Source of the DNA: Cercospora beticola
Taxonomy: Eukaryota; Ascomycota; Dothideomycetes; Mycosphaerellales; Mycosphaerellaceae
Assembly: GCF_033473495.1 (NCBI RefSeq)
Contig: NC_088936.1
Coordinates: forward strand, 2,542,001 to 2,606,000
DNA: 64,000 bases
Reading direction: 5' to 3'
A program made the translations under genes and the position numbers. The notes beneath the pieces were generated by a model. The model was not told where the DNA came from. It worked only from the letters and a program-made list of their open reading frames with translations, and made no database searches. Shown piece after piece: positions 23,115 through 35,177 of this stretch; within the stretch, counting starts at the first letter, position 1, and each line of letters begins with the position of its first letter.

Positions 23115-26100
23115 AAACATAAACGCGCTCTAGTAGGCGACGATAACGATAGCGGGAGGCCTCGAGGCCTCCTAATACGCGATAATACCTCCCGACCGAT
23201 ACTATAACGCTACGAGTAGAGGAAGGAGCCTAGAAGAAGGAGGTTACGACTCTAACTCCTAGGCGGCCTAAATCTGCCCGCAACTACCTCTCTCTAGCTA
23301 ATAAGGCTAGAAAACAACTACTAATACTAATACTCTAAAACTAATAATCTAAAAGAACCTAAAAACACTTATAGAATAGATCTAGAGCTACTTCGATACC
23401 TAGATAACTCTTTCTCTCTCCCTAACTCTCCTTCTTCTCTAATAGGTCTAATAGGCCCTCCTCTACCTCGCTCTCTACTAGGAAGAGTCCTAGACTCTTT
23501 AAGCTATCTAGAAAACCCTCTAGAGCCGCCTAATACCTACTACTACTACCTCTAAAATATAGGCCTAGATAGCCTAATTTAGATATATAATACTAAGACT
23601 CTAGCCTTAGGTATCTATAACTATCTTAGTAAGGATAGGAAACTAAAAAGAAAGGGAGATAGCAAAGAAGATAAGCTACGAAGAGCTTAGAAGGAAACTA
23701 GGAGTATAGTAGTTTAAGGCTATATAAAAGCTCCTAAGCGGAGACCTTAAAGTTATCCTCTATAGAGAAGAAGAGAAATATAGGCTAGAGAAGGACTAAT
23801 CTTAGCTTAAAGCTATATACCTAGAGGCCTAGGTAGAGATACTAACTACTTAGGTAATTATATATAGTATTAGGATATCCTAGAAACTAGAGGATATAAA
23901 TAGCTAGGTCTAGCTCGACTAGGACAACTTTACTTAGTTCCTAGATAGGCTTAAAATTAAGAAGGCCTTTTAGCTTAAGAACTAGAGGGTAAGAGAAGAG
24001 ACTAACTTCTTATTAGTAGTAATAGTAGTATAGAATAGATAGACTATAAGGGAAATATATAGAAGAGGTATTACTATTAGGTTAATATAGTATATAGTAG
24101 AACTATACTACCTATAGTAGAGGATTATATAATGCCTTAAGTATAATAGCTTTAGGTATATTACTACCTACTATAAGGCTATAGAAGAAACGTATAGAAA
24201 CTATATAGAGAAGTATAGGATAGATAGCTATAAGGAGAAGAAAATTAGGTACTATAACTATAAGAGAGACTATAAAGTATACTCCCTTAAATATAGCTAT
24301 AAAGCGGCTATAAAGGCTAAAGTAAGAGCGTTCTTAGAGTAGTTTAAAAAGTAATAGGAGATAGCCTTAGGCCTAATATAAGGAGATAGTACTATAGAAC
24401 CTCTAATCCTTAAGAGGAAAGCTCTACTAGCTAAGCCTCTATAGAGAGATATTAGATATAAAGGTAGGCCCCTAGGTACTATAGCAATAGTAATAGCTAG
24501 TAGGAGATAAGCAAGCAAGCTCTACTTCCCTCCTATATAGGAGAATAAGGATACCTAAGAGGTAATAAGTACTCTCTAGGAAGATATAGATATTAACCTA
24601 ATTAAGCTCCTCTCCTAAGAATCCTATAAATTCTATAAGTAGCTAAACCCTAATAATCTACTAATATAATATTAATAGGTTAAATACTACCTAAACTCTA
24701 CTACTAGATAGCTAAGCTATAGAAGAGGCTATAGTAATAGTACTATAAGAACTATAGCTTAATACTACGAATAGTAGGACTAAGGCTAAGAAAGGATACT
24801 CTATAGTCCTCCTACTCTAGTAGAACCTAAGGGTAGCAATACTTATATTAGACAAAGTTAGAACTAATAGCTAGAAACTACTCTTCTATAATATAGGTAA
24901 CTTAGTAACTATCTAAGTCTAGATACCTATAGGAACTATCTCTATCTATAACTACTATAACTCCTTAGAGCTAATAAGCTATAGATAAGAAGAGACTATC
25001 CCTATACTCTAAGAAGTACTATTATAAACTCTAGAGGATACAAAACTATACTATATAGTAGTAGGAGACTTTAACTTTTACTACCTAAAGTAGAGAGGAA
25101 ATATAACCTAAACCTAATATACTATAGTAGATAAGCTTATTAAAACAATTATAGAGGCCTAACTATAGCTAGCTCTAGAGCTAGGGACAATTATATAGGA
25201 AAGATATATAGCTAGCTACTAAACACTAGACCTAGTCTTTATTAGCCTCTCTCTCTAGAACCTAATCTAAGAATATAAAGCTCTCCTAGAAGAGATATAT
25301 AGCTCTAACTATATCCTCCTTCGGATAACTCTCTATATTAACCTCTAAGAGCTAAGTAGAAGAAGCTAGAGAAAGTAGTAGAAAGCTACTAACTAGAATA
25401 GAATCTAGGACCTTATAGTCTAAGATACTAACTAACTTAACTTACTTCTACTTAATATAAGGGAATACCTAGATATACTAGCCTATAGAATATAATCCTC
25501 TATCTAGAGAATTGCAGAGGAGATAGTTCTAATAGCTAGACTATTAAGCTATATAAAGATAGTATAGACCTAGGAATATAAGGAAGCTATAAAGCTAGTA
25601 AGGAAAAGAAGAAGAGAATAGAGGAACTATAAAACAGAATAGAGCTATAAGCTATACTTTAAGGCATTATATATAAGGAGTAGAGCTATAAGGAGAGAGT
25701 AGAACCTAGCTTAGAGAAGACTAATAAAAGAAGTTATAGAGGACTCTAAGAAAATCTAGAAAATAGCTAAATAGGCTAGAAAGAGAGCTAACTAAGAGTA
25801 CTAGCTACTATACTTCCTAAGCCTAGCTAATATAGAATATAATAGAGATACTAATAAGAGGAAGGCTATAATCCTAGCAAGATACTTCTTCCTAGACCTA
25901 AAGGAGGCAGACTTAAGTAATATCTAGTATATCTAACTACTACTCTAATTCTAGATAGAAGTTAAAGTTTAACTAAAGGAAGTAGAAGGAGTCCTTAGGA
26001 AACTACCTAGTAATAAGGCTCTAGGACCTAACTAAATACTAAACCTCTTACTTAAAGAGTATAGAGAACAACTCTCTCTAATCCTAGCTAAACTCTTTAC

Positions 26101-28020
26101 TATATATCTAAGGATAGTATACTACTCTAAAGCCTTTAAGTACTCTATAATAGTAGTACTTAGGAAACTATAGAAGCTAGACTACTTAAAGCTAGGAGTA
26201 TATAGACCTATTGCTCTACTTAATATAATAGCAAAAGTTCTAGAAGCTATAGTTACTAAAAGGATATCTAAGAAGACTAAAGAAAGGAAGCTCCTCCTAG
26301 AAGAATAAATAGGTACTAGGCCTAGTAGGTCTACTACCTTAGTATTAGACCTTATTACTAAGCAAGTAAAAACTATCTAGAAAACTAAGCTAGGAGCTAT
26401 AGTATCTATACTCTACCTAGATATCTTAGAGGCATTTAATAAGGTCTCCTACTAGAGGCTACTTTATAATATTAGAATAAAAGGCTTCCTAGACTATACT
26501 ATTAGATTTATCTAATTATTCCTCTAAGATAGGACTACCTACCTAAGGCTTAGAGACTTTATAGACTAACTAAGGCCCTAAAATATAGGAATTCCCTAAG
26601 GCTCTACTCTATCTCTAATCCTCTTCCTCTTCTTTATCTCTACCTTACTCCTAATACTATATAAAGGGACTACTTTAGTAATAGAGTTTATAGATAACTC
26701 TAATATCCTTATATATAGTATATTAATAGAGGATAACTATAGATAACTTAAGAAAGCCTACTAGAAATATAAAGTATAGGTAAGGAGATATAGAGCAGAA
26801 TTTATACTATAGAAATACTAGCTAATCTACTTTACTAGGAGTAGGAAACATAACTTTAAAGCTATAGTCTAAATCTAGAGATTTAATAGAGAACTACTAC
26901 TATTACTTAGACTCCTAGAAGTATAGATAGATACTAAACTTAAATAGAGCCTATATATTAAATAAATAGTAGAAAAGAGAGCCTACTAAATATAATTACT
27001 TTAGAGACTATATAAGTCTATATAGAGAGTATCCTTCTAAAAAGTAAGATATCTCTATATAGTAGTAGTAAGACTAGCTATTACCTTTAGCTACTAAGTC
27101 TAGTCTAACCTAGAGAGTATATAAGGCTACTATAGGAACCTTACTAAACCTATTAAGAAGATCTAGAGGGAGGCTCTAAGGAATATTATAGAAGTATATA
27201 AGTTAGTTATAACTATAGTCCTAGAGAGAGAAGCAAATATCGCTCCTCTCTATTTATATACTTAGGACCTAGCTAGGCAAGTATCTAAAAAGCAAGACGC
27301 CTAACCTATATACTAGTATATTAAAGATAGATATAGGGAGATTAAAAGGCAAGTATAAGCAGGAAAGAGAGCTAGGCAACCTATACTACTAACCTAAACT
27401 AGATAGAAGGAAATCCTCTAGATAGTATAAGGCTAAGAAATAACGATATAGGTATACCTAGGCAGTAAGGTATAGTAGGCTAAACACTAGTAGGATAGAA
27501 AGTAGAAAAGGAATAAAGAAGAGAGAAGAGTAAGAGTAGGAGAGGAATAACTACTAGTATAGAAAACTACTACCTCCTCTACTATTAGACTAACTCTATA
27601 TAAAGGACTTACTAGACTAGAGAGTATAATAGTTATACTCTTAAGGATAGAGTATATTAGGATAAGGTAATACCTTACTAGAAAGAGAGTCCTAGGTTTT
27701 ATACTAGACTACGAATATAGGCAGAGTTATAAGATACTAAAACATATATATATATTCTGCCTAAAATAGAACGAGAGAAGATACTAACTATTCTAGGTAG
27801 AGGTATCTATAAACTAGAAGGATCTAGCTAATATAAAGAGAGGGCTATATATAATAGTAAGGTAGCTTATCTAAGAAGGGGTCCTAGACTAATTCTTACT
27901 TATAAGAGAAGAGATATAGGAGGAAAAGAGAAGAGAGAAGAGGAAGGATAGAGCCTAGTAAGAGGAGGACTTACTAGATACCTAGTATTATCCCAAGGAA
28001 AATAGAAGCGAAGGAAGCGG
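23115..28020 (+). mobile_element. LINE B (Tad-like non-LTR retrotransposon), RIP-inactivated
   Basis: Plus-strand order is a gag-like ORF1 (about 23,120-24,800), an endonuclease and a reverse transcriptase. The endonuclease box reads VVGDFNFYY at 25061-25081, the exonuclease-endonuclease-phosphatase motif. The RT box reads F-I-D-N (FVDD before RIP) at 26687-26698, followed by SNIL. The C-terminal part runs to about 27,950. ORF1 near the 5' end keeps CpG while the rest is CpG-poor. It stands head-to-head with LINE A. Borders are approximate and I see no target duplication. Confidence 0.8.
25804..25808 (+). other. Empty target site for the gag-only element in LINE B
   Basis: LINE B reads AGTACTA-GCTAC-TATACTTCC. 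LINE A (reverse complement) reads the same on both sides of the 19188-21534 insertion with GCTAC doubled. It is thus an in-window empty allele that dates the insertion after the two LINE copies diverged. Confidence 0.85.
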
Positions 28021-28085
28021 CTACGTAGGCTATAAACAAAGAGATATACGAGGGTTTTTCGAAGGCTTTTCCCTTAACCGAAATC

Positions 28086-28155
28086 TATAGAGCGTACTAC
28101 TTACTCTAGTTAAAAGAGGTAGACCGGCGTATAAGAATTATCTATCTATCTATAT
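28086..28155 (+). repeat. Left arm of a 70-bp inverted repeat
   Basis: The reverse complement of 35108-35177 matches at about 68 of 70 positions; the two differences (CG against TA) are of RIP type. The arms are 7.0 kb apart and enclose a copia-like remnant plus LINE C. Confidence 0.85.
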
Positions 28156-28884
28156 ACTTACGACTATAAAGTATACGCTTATACTAAGAGTAAGTATATT
28201 ATATTATAGAGGCTATAGAACTATATAGTATTAATTAAGACTCTATATAGATATATTACTATAGACGTAATTAAGCTAGATATAGTATATAATAGTTATA
28301 GATATCTAATTTATACTTATAATATCTATACTAGCTTTAACTTTATATAGACTTTAATAACTAAAGCTAAATATATCTTATTTACTATCTATTAAGAACT
28401 AGTAATCTTTATTTATAAGCTTAGCCGAAAGATTATTATATTTAGTACTAATAAAGACTTAAATATTAGCTTTAAGTTTTAGTTTTATCTCTACTATTTA
28501 TAGATAATATAGTAGCTAACTATACTTTATATACCTAAATAGGATCTAGTAGAACGACCTAGAGACGTAATTATTATAGTAGTATACTCGCTTATACTAT
28601 ATATAGAGTTTCTATATAGCTTTTAGCTAGAAGCTATTTATATAGTATATTTCTTAATTAACTAAATACTATAATTAACGAATCGTAATTAATAGATACG
28701 CTTACTATTCGAGATAGTAACTAACTATAAACCTAACGTAGTATATATTTATTAGTTTAGTAGTAAAGTATACTCTCTAATCTATAGTATAACTTCTATA
28801 GCTAGAACCTATAAATAAGTATTACTAGCTAAGCTTAAGATAATACTATATATATATATTAGGATTTAATATAGTAAGAAAATA
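28156..28884 (+). mobile_element. Copia-like pol remnant, first part
   Basis: A plus frame near 28,730-28,880 resembles the end of a copia integrase region (FGSKVYSLI followed by KLKIILYIYI, compare GSKVY...KL...GYLVGY in copia proteins). It stops at the 5' end of LINE C. The assignment rests on weak resemblance after heavy RIP. Confidence 0.4.
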
Positions 28885-31800
28885 TAAATAGTAAAGACGA
28901 AGCAACTACTAGCGATAGCTAGTAAACTAAAGAGATAGACAGGAGGGCCTCTAGCGATAGTAGCGGAGGAATAGGCGGTTAACTAAGGCCTTTACCGGCG
29001 ACGCTAAAGGTTACCCCGAAGGGCGTAATACGCTCTATAAACCTAGTAACTACTATACTAATATACTAGATATAAATAGACCTAATAGACAAACTTAATA
29101 GAGCTAGATAGGTCCTCGAGACCGAAACCTCCTTACTTAAGGACTCTATTCTCTCTACCTTCTACGACGCGTACGAAGTCGCGTCTCTACTCCTCCTCTA
29201 CTCTACCTAGGGCGACCGAATCGACTAGCTTACTAAAGAGGTAAGCAAACTCGCCGCTATAATATATATAGCGACTCTAAAGACTACCTTTCCTACGACT
29301 ATCGAAAGAGAATAGGACACGTACTATATACCTATAGTTAGCTACGTAACTATAATCTAAGTACTAGAAGGAAAGGAACGTAAAGCTCTAAAGGAGAGGT
29401 CCTATACGAACATTCTTAAGAGTATTAAAACTACGGGTAGTAATATAGTCGGAGTCTAGAAAACCTACGAAAAGGTAAGAGTATTCGCTACTAGCGAGGC
29501 TAGCCTAAAGGAACTAGAAAAAGACGAAAAGTAGGTAATAGTTTGCCTCGGGAAGTCGGTAAGAATAGAGAAGAGCAGCTTCTAGCTACTAGTATACGAC
29601 GTGCCGATAACTAGTATATAAATAAATATAAACGATACGATCGTATAGTTTGTCTAAAGTAATAGGATACTATATTCTAGCTTAGTTATCGAACGGGTAT
29701 TCTTCCTAAAAGGCCTAGCTTATAGAGTAGATAGAAAGACGACGAGTATAGTTATCGAAGTAAATAATATCGAAACGGCTAGAGAAATCTACCTACGAGG
29801 CATTACCTATAAGAGGCACTTCCGGATAGTCGAACTATACTCTTCGAAGTATAGACCTATATAATATAGGAAATATATATAATAGAGCTATATCGAGAAG
29901 TACTATAAGATAGAAGTAGAGTATAGGAAGTATATAGAGAAACACGAGATAAGTATATATATAGCTAGTAGTAATAAGTATACTAACTATAGAGGGAAAT
30001 ACGTAGTATAGTAGTTAGAATACTAAGTAAAATAGATATAGAAGGAGAAGGTATAGAGAGCCTATATCGCGCTATATAATATCCTCGACCGAATAACGAT
30101 AAAGATAAGCCTAATAATAGGAAGAATAGGCCTACTACTATCTCTACCGCTACTACCGGCACCTATATACGATACGGGAGATAAGCGCCTAAGGGCGGAG
30201 TCCCCGATAGATATAATACTAGCTAGGCGAGAGCTAGGAAGGCCGAGGAACGTAGATATTATATAGATAGTAAGGGACCGTAGCTAGAGTAAGATTACGA
30301 GCTTTATAAAAGGCGACGACTATATCTTCGATATATATATCCTCCTCTCTAGCGCGCCTAAAGCCTTACGATACGTAATACCGGCTAGGAACCTAATAGA
30401 CGATAATATAGCAGACGATAATAAATAATATACCTACCCTTACTATCCTATAGTATAATATAAACTATAGCAGAAATAAGGTAATAATCCTCTTCCTATA
30501 GGTACTCGACTCGAAGAGATACTATATAGTCGCTATCTAAGAACCTTAGATTAATCTATCTACGAAACTAATATCCTAAATACTAGAGTACTATTATATT
30601 ATCTCCGGATCGGGAACTACGAGAACGTATATATATATCTCTAAAGAAATCGACCTCTAGACGTAGAAAGCTATAATAGTAGAAGACGATATCGTTATAG
30701 TTATAGTCGAAATATACTACGGAAGTATAGTAGTCCTTAACTGCTATAATCTACTATAACTAATAAGGGGCCGCGAAGAGAGGACGCTCCTAACTATCGG
30801 AAGACTCCTTAAGGACAAATAGTAGTTTATAATAGTTAGAGACTTTAACCTATACTACCCGGACTAGTTAGAAGGCAACTCTCGACTATACCGGATAGCG
30901 TTAAAGCTAAGAGCTATTATAGAAACTAATAACGTATAACTAGCTATACCTAAGGGACTTATTACCTAGGAATCTTCGAGAAGCCGATAGATACTAGATC
31001 TCTCGTAGGTTAGTAGAGATATATTCCTTAGCCTTACTTAGTATAAAGTAGAAGAGGAACTAGATTGCGGCTCCGACTACTAGCCTATAGCTACCGAACT
31101 CCTCCTATCCTATAAGTATACCTAACGTAAGCCGCGCCTATAATAGAAGAAGGCCGACTAGAAAGAGGTTAGAGAAGATATAAGAGCAACTATAGACGAA
31201 ATTACTACCCGACGCCTAGACTCTATAACAGATATTAGCTAGATAGCCGTCGACCTAACTACTACGATTACGCTCGCAATCTAGATAAAAGTACCGGTCG
31301 CAAAACTCTTACTATACGCTACTATATAGTAGACTATAGAATATAGCCGTCTTACGAAATAGGCCCGCTAGGCAAAGTAGGCGTAGCGAAGGAGCGGGAA
31401 CGTTCTTAACTATATCCTATACCGAAAGGCCGAGAACGAAAAAAAAAGACAAATTCGACGCGATATAATATAAGTATAGCGAGAGACTATTCGAGAAGTT
31501 ATAGCCGATAATAGCAAAGTATAGAAACTAGTAAAATAGGCGAGATAACCGAAACAAGCTACCCTTTCCTAATTCCCTTCTATTCGATCCTAAAGCGGCT
31601 ACCTATAAGATAGTAATAAGAGTAAAGCGAAGGCTCTAGCGGTATACTTCTTCCTACTACTAGTTAATATAGACCTAAGCGATATCTAGCTAGTTTAAAC
31701 TCTAATAATCCCTATCGACTAAGAGATTATAATAGAAGACGTACTTAAAGCGATAAAACGACTCCCGAAAAATAAGGCGCCCGGCCCGGATATAATCCCG

Positions 31801-33840
31801 AACGAACTCCTTAAAGCGTATACTAGTACGCTCGCCCTAGCTCTATCTAATATCTTCTCTATATATACGAGACTAGACTTCTACTCCGAAATATAGAAAG
31901 ACTTAACTACGGTAGTCCTATAAAAGCTCTAAAAACTAGACTATATAGAGGCTAAGTTATACCGACCGATCGCCCTACTTAATATAATAGCAAAGCTTCT
32001 TAAAGCTATTATAGCTCGACGTATATTAGCTATTATAGAAGAAAGAGACCTACTCCTAGTAATATAGATAGAAGCCCGACTAAACCGCTCTACTCTATCT
32101 ATACTAGAGTTAATAACCGAATAGATCTATATAGCGTAGAGCTGCCCGAAGCCGAAGGTAGTATTAATACTCTACCTAGATATCTCTAGCGCCTTTAATA
32201 AAGTCTTATACGACCGTCTTATTTATATCCTATACTAGAAAGGATTCCTACTATAGCTAATATACTTCGTTACGTTATTCCTTACGGACCGTACGACGAG
32301 CCTCCGACTTAGCAACGCTATAAGTAGCAAATAAGCGATAATAACGGGAATCCTATAGAGGTCTACTCTATTGCTAATCTTATTCCTATTTTTTGCGTCC
32401 GAACTCCTTCTATAGCTAGAGAGTAGAGAGACGATAGAGATAGAGTTCGTCGACGATATAGGAATACTAGCAGTCGGTACTACGACCGAGGGAAACTATA
32501 AAAGGCTAGAACGGGCCTATAAGAAGTATTATACCTAGGCCGAGCGATACGGAGCTAAGTTTGCCTCCGATAAATACTAGCTAATCTACTTTATAAGAAA
32601 GAGAAAATAGAACAAAATAGCAAAAGTTACGATCGTAGAGTTTAACGGCGAACTAGTAGAATTACTACGCTTCCTAGGAGTCTAGGTAGACTTAAAGCTT
32701 AACTAGAAGGCGAATATAGAGACTACTATATAAAAGGCAAGAGCGACTACTAAGGCACTATAAGGACTCTTATAGTCTATATAGGGAGCCGACCTACTCC
32801 GTATAAGACAAATATATAATATAATTATACGAACCGCGCTTATATATAGTAGACCGGTATAGGTAATATAATAGCGAACGAACGTATAACTCTTCGAAGT
32901 CGCCTAGAACGTTAACCTACGCCGAATCGCCGGAGCCTACTATACTATACCGGTAGACGCGCTACGCTACGAAATAGGCACTCCGCTAATTAAAGACTAC
33001 CTATACGAGAAGACGTCCCGATATATCTAGAAAATAGAAAATCTAATAGTAATAGGATATATATAGCGTTAGTACTATAAGATTAGAAACTCGTACTACT
33101 AATAATATATAGAAGATCTCCTCTAAATAAGTAATACTTAACTCGGCTATAATATATAGGAAGAAGTACGGCCTAATAAAGTACGGAATAGATACGATAT
33201 CCGATACCTCTAGTAGGAGGAAAGCTAGAGAACCGTAGTAGCCTAACGACGGGAGACAGACCTATAGGCGCCCTCTATATAGTATATATAGACGAGAGGA
33301 GACGACAACCGATACCGGAAATATAAAGGGCTCTCTCGCTCCGAGAGTACGGCTATAATACTACTCTAAACAGAGTATATCGGGCTTAATATATACCTAT
33401 ATACGAGGAATGTCCTAGAGTTCGATAGCCTAGTATACGAGTATAGAGTAAGACGATAAACGGGGAAACATATCCTGCTCTAGTACCCGAATATAGTATA
33501 GAGCAGGAACGAGTTTATCCGATTAATAGAGAGTATAAATATATAGACTATACTATTAACTATAAGAGAGATAAAACTAGTAGCATAACGCCTAATAGCA
33601 CTTAAGTGCCTCTAATAGTTCGTATAGGCAGAGGTAGAGCCGACGATAGAGTAGAGATAAGGGAGAGAGATAGGAAAAAAAGAAGAGAGAGAGGAGGGCC
33701 TAGATCTAAGAAGGAATAGGCACTCGAGGATCGCTAATCTGCGATCGTATATAACGATAACTCGATACCTAAAGGCGCTATAATAGGCACGATATACGAA
33801 GTAAACGGAAGATAGGTTTTTATATCGCAGGACTTTTCGC
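28885..33840 (+). mobile_element. LINE C (CpG-retaining Tad-like LINE), RIP-inactivated
   Basis: Plus strand, a family distinct from LINE A/B. ORF1-like sequence from about 28,900 is followed by an endonuclease whose box reads VRDFNLYYPD at about 30,835-30,864 (GDFNLHHPD before RIP). The reverse transcriptase active site FVDDIGIL at 32446-32469 is intact because its codons (GTC GAC GAT) contain no CA or TG. Many CpG sites survive. It ends at about 33,840, where copia-like sequence resumes. I could not fix a target duplication. Confidence 0.78.
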
Positions 33841-35107
33841 TCTCTAGATAAAGATATATAGATAGCTCTACGTAGACCTAGATAGAAGCCGGTTTAGGAA
33901 TATAAGACTTTATCTATCTATATATATATTAGCTACCTCTATAGATATAAAAGTTATAGTATCTACTATATATAAATATTCTTAAAGAGCTTAGTAATCT
34001 ATACTTATAATATTATATTTAATAAATACTAGTTCTATAATAGCTATAATATTAATTTTAGCGTTAATCTAATAAATAATAAAATAGTAGCTAGAATTAG
34101 AATAGAAGACGACTAAGTATATATACTAGCTTCTAACTATTAATTCGACGACCTACTATATATATATAGTATACTAATTAATACTATAAAGTTTACTACT
34201 AAAAAGATAAATCTACTACTAGATAATAGAAAGTTACTAGAAGATAAATAATATCTACTATCTCTAGTACTAGTATCTACTAACTTCTACTTACTACTAG
34301 TATAGCTATTATCTACGTCTTAGAATAATTAGCTACTAAATTAATTAAGTCTATAACTATATAACGATTAGTTATCTAATAATAATACTAGTTAACTAAG
34401 TACTAAATAGCTACCTACTAAATAGCTAATAACTATATAGAAGCGTCTATATACTTATAGTATTAGAGACGAACTATCTACTAAACTATAACGTCTCTAC
34501 TTTAATACTAATACTTTATAGTAGAAGTAGGAGTTTCTAGTAGAGCCTAATTCTATTCCTCTACTATTAGAAGAAGCTATTAGACGTATTACTATCGACT
34601 TTATACTTAATAACTCTAAGCCGATAGATACTATAGTTAACTAAAAACAATAGTACGAACTATAGCTAGTATTACTATAAGTAATACTTAACGAAGTACT
34701 ATTAATTAAAGTATTATATAAATAACTTACTAATTTACTACTACTAATTAAGAACTCTAAATAACCTACTAGAAGTAGAGAGCCTTATTATTTATAATAT
34801 AAAGATACTAGTAAGTATATTCGAACTAGATTTACTATAAAGTTCGATAGCTCTAATTAGACTACTACTACTATATTCTTTAACGCTATAGTTTATATAA
34901 TACTATACTATATTCTAGTAATACGACTCTTATTAAACTATAACGATAAACTAGTACTAGTAGTATTCGTACTATTAATTACTAATCTACTATCTAAACT
35001 ATATAGTTAGAATACTATAAAGAAGTATAAGTTCTTAAAATAGTTTATAGAAGCTAAATATTCTAAATTTAATAAAGCTCTAAAGATAAATACTTTTAAC
35101 TAGGTTA
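33841..35107 (+). mobile_element. Copia-like pol remnant, second part
   Basis: The plus frame at about 35,040-35,107 reads FIEAKYSKFNKALKINTFN, close to the start of the copia reverse transcriptase domain (W-x-A-M-x-x-E-x-x-A-L-x-x-N-T-W). It probably continues the fragment before LINE C. The frame ends at the 70-bp inverted-repeat arm, so the catalytic RT part is absent. Confidence 0.45.
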
Positions 35108-35177
35108 ATATAGATAGATAGATAATTCTTATACGCTAGTCTACCTCTTTTAACTAGAGTAAGTAGTACGCTCTATA
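35108..35177 (-). repeat. Right arm of a 70-bp inverted repeat
   Basis: Inverted partner of 28086-28155. It directly follows the copia-like frame that ends near 35107. The arms could be terminal inverted repeats of an old element or the trace of an inverted duplication; the sequence does not decide. Confidence 0.85.

Noticed and set aside
24297..24518. 73-codon ATG ORF on - strand
   Set aside because: It is antisense to the ORF1 part of LINE B; an open frame by chance in RIP-mutated DNA.
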